From contig NC_061804.1 in assembly GCF_021462225.1 (NCBI RefSeq), positions 186,001 through 250,000 on the forward strand: a DNA stretch of 64,000 nucleotides, in the 5' to 3' direction. Source of the DNA: Girardinichthys multiradiatus. Taxonomy: Eukaryota; Chordata; Actinopteri; Cyprinodontiformes; Goodeidae. The translations under genes and the position numbers were made by a program. Position 1 is the stretch's first letter; every line of letters starts with the position of its first letter. The notes under the pieces were generated by a model, which was not told the origin of the DNA, ran no database searches, and saw only the letters and a program-made list of their open reading frames with translations. Positions 23,301 to 35,300 of the stretch are shown here, one piece after another.

Positions 23301-26300
23301 ATTTAAACCACTAGGTTTTACCTCATACCAAAGCAGTAGGATTGTTAGTGACTAACTTTTGTGGAAGCAAAGGCAAGATTTCTCCACTCGAAAGAGTTGA
23401 ATTGAGAATTACCACAAAAGGAGATTTTTCTGTCACCCTACTGAGCAGAATAATCCAGTATTTAGAATACCCTAGGTATTTATATACTGGACCAAATTTA
23501 AATAAAAAAATGGGAAAAGGGTGATTTAAATACACTAAAATTAATAATAATGTAAAGATTGGAAATTTATGGAAGCACAGGATCAAATTAAAATATTAAA
23601 ATGAAAATATTTAGATAAATGGATAACCACATATCATTATGATGGTCGTTTAAACTCTAAAAAATTAGTTAATCTATAGGATGCAATAATTAAAAGTACA
23701 TTAAAAGTAAACGTGATTTAAGAAAAATGGACAAAGAAGGTTATGAGGATGCAGATTATTGGTTAAAAATAACTAAAAAGAGAGAGATGTGATGCAGGAG
23801 ATAAGAATGGACGTTTTTGTGGAAAGCAGAAAAGGTCAGAGGGCTAAGAAGTAATTTTTGATGAACTTGTAAAGTAGAACAGCAGGACAGAAGAAAGGGA
23901 GTAAAAAGAGTAGGTGGAAAGTTTTTGTTTTGTACCAAAGATCTGATGAGGTTTGACAGGATAAGATGGACTAAAATGAGTCCCTTTGGTGAATAAATCC
24001 ATCCCCACCATGGCTGTACCTCATCTATGTTTTATTTGTGTTTATTTTTTATTATTATTTGAGATGCTGAAGGCTGTTGATACAGTTTATCACGGAGGTT
24101 CATGGCATGACACGGGTTTTTTCTGTGTAACCTTAGAAAATATTTTACTCTTTTTAATAGCCAGAGTGAAACAAAAAGACAAATAACCTTTTGAAGAATA
24201 TGGGATTAGACTGACAAAAATGTTTAAAATACATAGTGGTCTACAAGAAGATGAAGCAAGGAGCTTATTAACAGCAGTTTAAAAAAAATGCACTACATGC
24301 TGGTTAAAGGGATGCAATTAATACCTGGGTAAGGAGATATTTTATAGGGTTCCCCACAGCAAATCTAGAAGACTATGTAAATCATGCCCTCCATGCAGAA
24401 AAAGTTATGAAGGAGATAAAAAAAAAAAAGGAAATAAATAAATAAATAAACAATTAAATAGGCAACACCTTTTTTTAGCAAGAAGAAGAAGAGCAGATTT
24501 ATTATTAAAACAACAGAGGAAGAGAAAAATTTAGAGGCAGAGAACAAAACCGCAGGGGTCAGAGAAGGAGTGAGCAGAGGAGATTACAGACAAATACACA
24601 TCAGGGTGTTGATGTTAAAAAAGGAGTAGGACCACCTTATTACCACTATTAACTGGATGTTCTGAATAAACCATCCCTAAACGTAGGGACAGCTTTACTA
24701 ACAGAAGGAAGAAATGTCATTACTCAACTACAAGATCAGATGACACCAGATGATCTACATATTACCATGTGGTATAAAAATACTCCTGGACAAGATAAAA
24801 CTTATGAAGAAGTATTAAATAAAGTAACCCCTATAAAAGTCATGGTAACTTAATGAATACAGAACCTAGTGCATCCACAGGATTAACTAGAAAATTATTA
24901 TTTTGGACAGTGACAGTGCAGGAAGAGATACATTTACATACAAAACAACAATGAGAAATATTCCTTACTGAACAGGAGGAACAGTTTTTTGAATAGATTA
25001 GAGCAAAAACAGAATACAGGCCCAGAGTAAAATAAAACCCTATGAAATATGATGCTCGTGAAGGAATAAAACCAGTAATAAAGGATTTAATAACTGCAGG
25101 GGTGATAATAAAATGTGAGGATTCACCATTTAACACCCCCATTTTCCCAGTTAATAAACAAGCTCCATCAACAGGAAAGATAGACAGTTCTGGTTTGCAT
25201 TCACCTTTGAGGGACAAAGATATACTTATACCAGACTACCTCAAGGTTACTATGAAAGTCCAACTATATACTTTCAGGTAATGAGTGCAAGTATGGCCAA
25301 GTTTGACCCTCCAGGAGGTAGTCAGGTTTTACTATATGTTGATGATGTGCTATTAGCCTCTCCTGATGAGGAGACTTGTAAAAATGATACAATAGCATTA
25401 TTAAAACATTTAGCAGAAGAAGGACACAAAGTCAGTAAAAAGAAACTTCAATTGTGTAAAAATGAGGTTAAATACTTAGGTCATAATTTTAGCGCAGGGG
25501 GACACACAATTGTAGAAGAAAGAAAGACTGCAATATTACAAGTTCTAAAACCAGTAACAAAAAAGCAAATGATGTCCTTCCTTGGACTAACTAATTATTG
25601 TAGAAACTGGGTGCCAAATTATACAGAAATAGTAGCTCCATTAAACCAACTAATGTATGAGGAAGAGCTGAAAATGACGTCTGAACTGAAATGGAGTGAA
25701 GCCAGTACTGCTTTAGCATTACCAGATTATAGTAAACCGTTTGTTCAGATGGTAGATTGCAAGGGACATTTTATGACTTCAGTTCTGGTTCAACAACATG
25801 GAGATAAAATGAAAATAATAGCCTATTTCTTTTCAAAACTAGATAGTGTTGCGTGTGCGCAACTATATTATGTGAGAGCTGTAATTGCTGCAATAGTGTT
25901 GTTTCACCTTTTAACCTTAAGAGTTTCCCATGCAGTTTCAGCATTAATACTGCAGAATTAGTAGAAAAAGAAATAAATAAATTAGAAGTGATTTGCAGGA
26001 TCATGAAATAGTTTATGTGAATGATTTCTCTAAAAAGATGAGAGGGAGAAGACACAAACAGGATATTCATTGGTGACAATGGATATAGTGTTAGAAAAGA
26101 TGCAACAACAAAGCTCACTACAGGAGATAGAAATGTGGAAAAAACATGGAGCTGCATTAAAAGATGAAATCTATATATGACCAGATAATAAACCTGTCCT
26201 ACCAAAGAACCTATAAATGGAAGCAATATTGAGCCATCGTGTTTCATAATGTCTCAACAGGGGGGAATAGTAGGACAGATATATTAATATTATATAACAT

Positions 26301-29300
26301 ATGGATTAAATTCTAAAAATACTTATTAAAAAAGTTTTGTAAAACATGTTTAGCATGTGTAAAACATTATCTACAAGGGAAGTTAAGACAACGAAGGGGA
26401 CAATTTGCAAAACTAAGAAACCCTTTTCAAACAATTCATATGGATTTTATTGAGTTAAATCAGAGTGAAGGGAAAAAGTTTTGTTTAGTCGTTATAGATG
26501 CATTTTCTAAATGGATAGAACTATTTCCAACTAAACATTACAACTACCTCAGGGTTAACACCCTATGAAACGTTATGTGGAAGACCATACAGATTACCAC
26601 AGTTAAAAAATAAGTGGGAGTTAGATGAAGAAGCTAACCTAGTTGATTATATGAGGAGTATGTTAGAAACCAACAGAAATAAATTTAAACTAATGAGGAA
26701 TGTTCTATTTCCCAGCAGGAAAACTAACTAGTGAAACCAGGAGATTGGGTGTTAATAAGGAGTGTAAAGAAGAAGCATTGGTATTTCACCTAAGTGGGAG
26801 GATCCATATTAGTTATTATTAACCACTGCAAGGGCAGTAAAATAACTGAGAGATCAACCTGGATTCACCTTACACATTGTAAAAAGATCATTTTGGTTGA
26901 AAGCTCCGTCAGGGGAAGTGATTTATAGACTGATAATAGGGTGGACCCAGACATTTAGAGTCTGGAGAGATCCGAAAGTCAGTGAAGACAATTAAGACAC
27001 TGGAACCATTTAGAGGAGTGAAAATTTCAGCCAAAATGATTTCTAGATGGATGAACAATGCTTTCCGATGCTGGGTGGTTATATATATTTTTTCCTCATA
27101 TTGATTTTTATTTTTCTGGGAACCAGTCAAGATAAATTAGAATGTAACAACACCTGCTATGAGTCATATGAAACAAGTAGCGCTAAATCAAGGTAGGTAA
27201 GATAACCTAACTATGTGTACTAAACAAACTTCTTATACTTATGGTATTCAAGTGTGCGTGAAATCTAAAACCATAGCTGTGGTGCTGATCCACTCATTAG
27301 CTTGACTAAATGAGGAAGGAAAGGACAGGATTATAGAAGTTATAAATGGTACTTAACTAATGATAGAAGAGACACCTCATGGTCCATGATGGTAGCTGAT
27401 GAAGGAAATAATTGGACACCAGAGTGGTGCACCACTGCTTATGCTAGTTATTAAAAGAAGTTGTTTAAGTTCCATAAAGCTGATAATGTAATCCAGGTAA
27501 CAAAGCGAAGAGAGTAAAAATTATGTTAGGAAACTTAACCACAGATGACTAAGTTCCAGGTTATTACAGGAGTATCAGGAACAAATAATAACTGGTTATT
27601 GATGGTAGAACAAGCGGCTAACATGACTAAAAGAGATTGTGTTGTGTGTTTGGGTTCAAGGCTTTTATTATAAATAATTCCAGCTGTGATACCACAACTC
27701 TGTGTGATGGAAGAAATAAATCAAACTAATCCTAATGAAATGTGTAGCACAAGGATTCTGTTTTTCCTGTAATTAGAGCAGATAAGGATAAATCAGTTTT
27801 CCATAAGCGAGTCACCACTGGAAACTATACATGTATAAATATGACAGAGAGAGGTAATAAATTGGGAAATGTCATTGCAGTATGGTGTATTACAATTGTA
27901 AAATTAAATAAGTGTTTTAAACTAGTCTCTAGAGGAGATATTTGGTGGTGGTTGTTTGATTGATCACCTTCAAAAGTAACAGGACTCTGTGCTTAATTAC
28001 TTTATAGTTATATCCTATGTTAGTAGATGAAGTAACAGATGGACTATTTAGTGTTAAATCCACATGATTGGTGTGATAGGAAGTGCAGAGAAGTAGCTTG
28101 GCAGACTGAGGGAGACTCTACATACATTGATGCTATAGATGAAGATAAATTAACTGATCAAGTAGCTGCAAGATTTGAATCAAGTATCTGTTGGTGGTGT
28201 ACGTTGAACAGAAACGTAGACAGGATCAACTATATTCACTACAATGTACAAAAAACTAAGAAATTGGACACAAAGCGGGTTTGAAACTGTCCATGACTAA
28301 TTGGCTTCAACTTCCCTGATGACATTCCAGAATAGAATTGCTTTGGACATGTTGTTAGCTGAAAAAGGAGAAGTTTGTGCTATTTTTGGAGAAAAATGTT
28401 GCACATTCATACCTAACAACACTGCTGGCTGATGGCAGCCTCACTAAAGCCATAGAAGGTTTGAGATCTTTAAAAGGCAAAATGAAGGAGCATTCTGGAG
28501 TAGATACCTCAATGTGGGACTCCTGGCTGGATGTGTTTGGGAAGTATAACATTTTAGTATCATCAGTAATAATTTCCTTTGCAGTGTTTGCTGAAATTTT
28601 GACATTGTGTGGATGTTGTTGTATTCCCTGCCTTCGTTCTCTGCTTAACCGTCTCATCACAACAGCTATTTCTCCTATGGAAAGCAGAGTTACACAACTC
28701 TATCTGTTACTTAAACATCAGGATGATGAAGATGATGAGGATGGGACTGACCACTTTTCTGACCTGTACTCAGATCCATTTCTATATGATTCTGTGATTT
28801 AAATGTCAGTAAGTACCTCTAAGTATAATTGTCTTTGTACTCATGAAAATAATCTTACAGTTAAAAAATATCTGACAGAAGTGGCTGTTTATGTGATATG
28901 AGAAAATGAGCAGATATTAGATAAACAGGGGGAAATGTTGGAATATTGAATATAGATTTATCTTATATTTTCTCCTATTCTTTAACTTGACTATTTGATT
29001 TTATAACCTTTCATGATGTTTGTGTGAGTAACGGATGTGTGAGTTTTGTTTGCAGGCAAGGATCATAAATGGAGCAGAGAAGGAAGCAGTCCAGTTGAGG
29101 AGGTCATAAAGATGAAGGCTGATTACACTCAACAAAAGGCACAACTGACCCTGGAAGCTGAAAGAGGACTGTGGAAATGTGTTGTTAATGTATAAAGCTG
29201 TTTATGACTTGTTTACGATGCAGCTGTTGTTTTCCCATCCTTTAGAGATTAATGTTCTTTGTAAAATAGGGACCCCCGAAAGATAATAAAAGAAAGGTGC

Positions 29301-32300
29301 GGACAGATGCTGTTCAGAGCGGTGCGAGATCTGTAACTGAGCAAATCTTGACCGTTTCTCCTCGCAGCGAGTAAAATAACTTATACTTTGTCTCTCTTTT
29401 CTTTTTGTGATGTTATAAGTATTGTTAGGTTGGTTTAAACCTGACAGTGATCCTGCTTTAAACTTCTCCAGAACTTTATCCCTGACCTGTCTGGTTGTTC
29501 CTTGGACTTCATGATGCTGTTTGCTCCCAATGTTCTCCTAACCAACCTCTGAGGACGTCACAGAGCAGCTGTATTTGTACTGAGATTCGATGACACACAG
29601 GTGGACTCTACTTAGTCAATAGCAATCATCAAGCAACTTCTGAAGGCAATTAGTTGCACTCAGAGTAAAGGGAGCTAAATACTATTGTACACCAGACTTT
29701 TCTGTTTTTTATTTGTAAAACAAAATAGAAATCATGTATAATTTTTGTTCCACTTCACAACTCTATTCCACTTTGTGTTGGTTTTTCACATTAAATTCCA
29801 ATAAAATATATTTATTTGTGGTTGAAATGTGACAATATGTGGAAACGTTCAAACAAGTCTGTCTATAAAAGTCCACAGAGAGACAGCATGATCTGGTCTG
29901 TAAACCACTAACTACTAAATTGGTTTGTACTCACCTCCAGCTTTAAAGAGGCTGTTTCCCGCTTCCTTCAGTTTTACACTCTGCTGCCGACGACTCTGAA
30001 ACAGAAACAATTAGAGCCCAGGTTTACTACAGAAAAGTTGACACCTGAACGCTTTTGTCCAGCAGGTAAAGGCGTGGACAGGTGTAAACACATGCAGTGA
30101 TCAAAATCTCTAGAAACTAGATCAAGATGCATCAGTTGGTCATTGCTGCCCCATATCCAACAAAACCTGTTTGGAAAGATTATTAAAAGCCAGTTTATCC
30201 ACAAAAGGACATTTCTCAAGATGTGAAGAGAATGGTGCCGCCTTTTTCTCATCTGTGTTTCCGGTTCGTGTTCATATCTGCACCACTGAGTCAACTGGAA
30301 ACATAACTTTCCAGTTAAGGTTCTTGTCAAAAATGAAACCTTTTCTAGCTTTGGCAGATTTTGAAAAGGCTATTCTTGACTTCATTAGCTCCAGGCTGGA
30401 CTACAATAATGCCCTGTATACTGAAATCAGTCAGTCCATCCTCCACAAGCTTCAACTGGTGCAAAATGCAGCTCTCTTTTCTCCAAGGCTTCTAGTACAC
30501 TTTAGGATGGACTTTAAAGATGGACTGTGGGCACTGATGCATTTATGGGTGAGCAGAAGAATTTTATATTGGACTTGAAATGGGACTGGGGGCCAGTGGA
30601 GGCAGCAAAGGATGGGTGTGATATGCTCGTACTTGCATGAGGACTATTGTGGCACATGTTTTTGGAGGAGATCCCAGAAAAAAGTCAATTCCTGTAATCC
30701 AGTTTGGAGAAAACAAAGGCAGAGAGACAATATATAAAAAATGGAGGGATTGTTTGTCTGGTGTTTTTGCTCCTTAGCTCTGGAACTCCTTGCAAACAGA
30801 GCTACAACTCATCCCTGAGCTGGGATATTTTAGATCACAGCTCAAATATCTGTTTGGATGGCATTTGACACATCATTATTGTTTTGGGTGTGATTAATGT
30901 TCATATCCTGGACTCCTCCCTCGGGAGGTGATCCAGTGACGTCCCACCAGGAGGAGGCCCAGGACACGCTGGAGGGACTATGTCTCTCGGCTGGCCTGGG
31001 AACGCCTTGGGCTCCCCCCGGAGGAGCTGGAGGAGGTGTCTGGAGAGAGGGACGTCTGGGCGTCTCTGCTGAGTCTGCTGCCCCCGCGACCCGGTCCCGG
31101 ATAAAGCGGAAGACGACGAGTACGAGTGATGTTCATATGTCATTTATCTGGATGTTTTCACCAAGATAATACTTTTCATATCTTTCTATATTTTTTACAT
31201 GTCTTAAAAAATCTTTTATATCTTTTTAAATATGTTATTACTGTTACTTTGTGTTGTATTTTCTCTGTTTCAATTTAAACATTTTTATATTCCCAACATG
31301 TAAAGCACTATGATTGATTAATTCATTGATATTTACTCCCTTTTGATTGAAAAACTCAACTGAGACTAAGTGGACCTCGGCACGGAGACCGCGTTAGTAA
31401 AAATACGTCACATGACACAGACATGGCACGAACGCCCTTCCTGGATTCAAACCTGGGACGCCGATTCAAAGACGCAGACTTAGCTTGCAGCATCACCACA
31501 GAGGGACACTGAGACTCCATCAGTAAAGGCTTTAAATAACTTAGATAATTTATAATTGAATGTCAGCGGTGATCTATGGGGCGCCACCAGGAACATGAAC
31601 CAGAATTAGCCAACATTCACACTTAGGAGATTAAACCCTTTCACATACGAAGCTGAAAAACACAACAGTGAAAAACTCTTATATAAACTAGTGAAATATT
31701 TAAGAACAGTTACATTTATAAATAGAACATTTTCCAAATAGGATCAAGAAAGTTAAAATGAAAGAATGAATTCTGGTCAATTCTTTTTAAATGAAGAATA
31801 AAAATAACATATTTCCATTGTAATTTAATATTATGCCACAAACTAGTTCAAATTAATTTTCAGTTTCAGTCCAAGTCATGTAACATAAATGCAAAAAGAA
31901 AAAAGACGTGAAATTGTTTTGATAACTGTTCTTAAGATTTGTCACTCATAGGAAAAATATCTGCAATTAAAATGATAATTCTCCCTAAAATAAACTACAT
32001 CTTCTCTTAGTCCCAGTTAAACCACCCAGACTTGGTTCAAAAGCTTAGACTCTATAATCTCAGCATGTTCACGAGCATCTAAACCTCCACACATGAGCTT
32101 GAAAACTTTACAAAAGGCTAAACATTTAGGAGGATTGGAACTTTTCTCAATATTACCTGGCTCATAGATCACAGTACCGTATTTTCCGCACTATAAGGCG
32201 CACTTAAAAACCTTTAATTTTTTTTTAAAATGACAGTGCACCTTGTAATCCGGAGCGCCTTATATATGGATTAATTGGTTAATTGGTTGATCCATACTGG

Positions 32301-35300
32301 TTGTACACGGCGCTCTGTCAAAATGTTTCAGTACGACTGATAAACTACAAAGCCGCACCGCTTGCAGCATTACGGCTACCGTAGTCAGGGGCGTCGCCGA
32401 AGTAATAGCGGTAAACACCTGTACTGTGCTTACTCCTAGTCCAACACCACTTGTGTGTGTATAACGTTTGAATGTACTGTTGCAGGAATTGCCTGAACTA
32501 TATGTGATTAGAAGCTCAGTGTGTGGGGTGTATGTTTCGTGTGTGTGTATGGAAGATGTTGACATTACTCCTCCGGACAGAGGTGGCGCTGTGTGCTGCC
32601 GTAGCTGAGAATCAAGAGTGAAGGAGTGACGTCGGTATTATTGTGTGTTTGGGGTGGGTAGAGACGGCGGCCGGAGCAGCGGTGTATGAGTCTGTAAGCC
32701 CTGTGTTTTTACGTGCTGCAAAGTCATTAAAAAGAACCCCGAATCTCGTCAACAACTCAGTGTTTTGATGCTGTTTCTTCATGCTCAACTCAGCAATGTA
32801 TGAGTGAGGGAGTTAACCCCGAGGAAACTAGTAACTTCGGCCCTGGAGAAAGCGTCTCCCCTGTGTCATCAGACTACGGTCAGGGGACAGAAACAGGAAA
32901 GGTTAACAGTACTAACGTTTGATTTAGTGCATCAAACTGTTTCTTTTACGTGTTTACTGAATTTCACGTTTTAACTAACGTTTAATTTCAACTTCAACTT
33001 CATAGACTCCAATGCATTCCTAACGTGCGGTTGGCTCTATTCAATAGAATTCTATGTAGAGGAGACCTTACCATGAGAGTGAATGGAGTTATCAGAACGC
33101 TGGTTTGTAGTGTATTAATAAAGTTTGACTGACTGACTTTGTTGACATTCTCTTTAGCTCCATCTAGTGGATGCATAACGCAACCCCAGTCAAACGTTTG
33201 ACTGCAGTAGCTTCTATTCTATGTGCCTTATAATCCGGTGCGCCTTATAGTGCGGAAAATACGGTATATTAAAGTAGATTTGGAAAAATCCATCAGCCAG
33301 TCTCTGGATGAACAAAAGTTATGTAAGGAAATCTGTATCTCAGATATTCAATTTATTAGGCCTTTGATCAAGCAGCTGTTTTAAAAGCATCAATATCAGA
33401 ACGTCTCAGACAGCCTGGTGGGAATATCTCAACATGAACAGATCTTCAGTTCTCCCAGACATCAACCCAAATAAAAGGTTGTTAACGTTTCCACCTGGAA
33501 CAGTAAAGCAATAAGTCATTTAGAGACATATCTGATGAAAAAGATTTCCTACACTTTAATGTTTTACAAGAATAATATGGTATTGATAAAAGTCAATTCT
33601 TTGAATATCACCAACTAAAATCTATTATCCAGTCCAAATTTAAGAATAACCAAATGAACATAGAACTTCCTCTAGTAATAACTAGCTTCTTTAAACTTCA
33701 ATCTCCAAGTTTCAGTGTCCTGCATGTTGCTCTGTGCCTTTTTGGCCTGGGGGTTGCTGCTTCTGTGCCTTGCTGGCAACCTATTTCTGGGTTGGGCTGG
33801 GACTCCTGTGGGCTTCTGGAGACGGGTCTACCTGCCTGTCTCTCAGTTGCTGTGGATTCCAGGCCCTCTACTGTTCTCACCACACTTAAAAATGTACACT
33901 TCCAGGTGACAAAGTCACGCTCAAACACACACAAACCCACTTTTTGCAGCACATATGCCCACCTACTATCACAAACTCACAATTACTCAAAATGGTCGAA
34001 GGTCATACAAACACAGGTTACTATAACATCCATGTGGCCTGCCTACTCTGATGCTGGACTGAATCTGGATATAAAAACGTTAATCACGCAGTTAGAATTT
34101 TGTTGTGAAATATCCTTTTTGGAAAGCAAAACTGCCCTGGCACATGTAGGCAACCATCTGCTCCATATAATGAGCCTGAAATGCTGCGACAGGACTCATT
34201 ATAACAAAAAGGCTAGAAAATTACTTTTCAAACAGAATTGAGCTGAAACACCTTTCTTTCAATTGATACAATATCTGATAATATTTTACTGGTTTATATG
34301 AGAGCTTTTCACTAGTGTGTGAATTGTTTTCAGCATCATATTTGAAAGAGTTTAATTTTATACATGTATATGTAAGCTAATTCTGAGTTATGTCCCTAGT
34401 GGCGCCCAATAGTGATCTATCAAAGTCTTAATGGATCTTGGCGCTGCTTCTGACAAAGTTATCACAACTCAAAAAGTGGGTGGGGCTGTATGGTACTTTG
34501 CTAAACTGATCTTACTCGGTACACCAGGAATACTTTGTCTCAGTTAGCAATTATAAATCTGAGTAAACAAAAATTACATGTGGGGTACCTCAAGGCTCTA
34601 TTCTGAGGCCACTTTAATTCAACATCTATATGATCCCACTAGGTCAGATTATGGAAAATATCTCTCTGTTAACTAGAGTCAGCAACCAGCTGCTGGATGG
34701 GTTGGAATTTCCTCCATCTTAATACAATTATTGTTTTTAGTCCCAAAGGCTCCTGGTGGGAAATCAGGATTCAACTAAACTCAGCGACACTAAAGCCTAC
34801 AGGGGTTGGACAATGAAACTGAAACACCTGTCATTTTAGTGTGGGAGGTTTTATGGCTAAATTGGACCAGCCTGGTAGCCAGTCTTCATTGATTACACAT
34901 TGCACCAGTAAGAGCAGAGTGTGAAGGTTCAATTAGCAGGGTAAGAGCACAGTTTGGCTCAAAATATTGAAATGCACACAACATTATGGGTGACATACCA
35001 GAGTTCAAAAGAGGACAAATTGTTGGTGCACGTCCTGCTGGCGCATCTGTGACCAAGACAGCAAGTCTTTGTGATGTATCAAGAGCCACGGTATCCAGGG
35101 TAATGTCAGCATACCACCAAGAAGGACGAACCACATCCAACAGGATTAACTGTGGACGCAAGAGGAAGCTGTCTGAAAGGGATCTTCGGGTGCTAACCCG
35201 GATTGTATCCAAAAAACATAAAACCACGGCAGCCCAAATTACAGCAGAATTAAATGTGCACCTCAACTCTCCTGTTTTCACCAGAACTGTCCGTCAGGAG

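Larger units (their letters stand above)
22282..29446 (+). mobile_element. Endogenous retrovirus 1 (7.2 kb, decayed)
   Basis: TG...CA LTRs of 517 and 511 bp enclose 6.1 kb with recognisable pol and env remnants in the order expected for a gammaretrovirus-like provirus on the + strand. The insertion site in Tc1 shows a short TGAT duplication (22278-22281 and 29448-29451). gag is not readable. It lies antisense in TTC1 intron 3. Confidence 0.88.
20864..29870 (-). mobile_element. Old Tc1-like transposon split by a LINE fragment and a provirus
   Basis: The left TIR starts cagtggcttgtaaaagtatt at 20864. Its subterminal part (acatattgtcacattacaac) recurs inverted at about 29820-29850, giving the right end, which is degraded beyond that. 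The - strand transposase lies at 21378-22254 and about 29447-29530. Removing a LINE scrap (20952-21203) and a provirus (22282-29446) leaves about 1.6 kb, the size of a Tc1 element. Confidence 0.8.

Noticed and set aside
31425..31540. tRNA gene
   Set aside because: Only a B-box-like match; no cloverleaf, anticodon arm or terminator.
33654..34241. 195-codon ORF
   Set aside because: No domain; it spans decayed LINE coding and a low-complexity LINE-type 3' UTR in a mixed frame.
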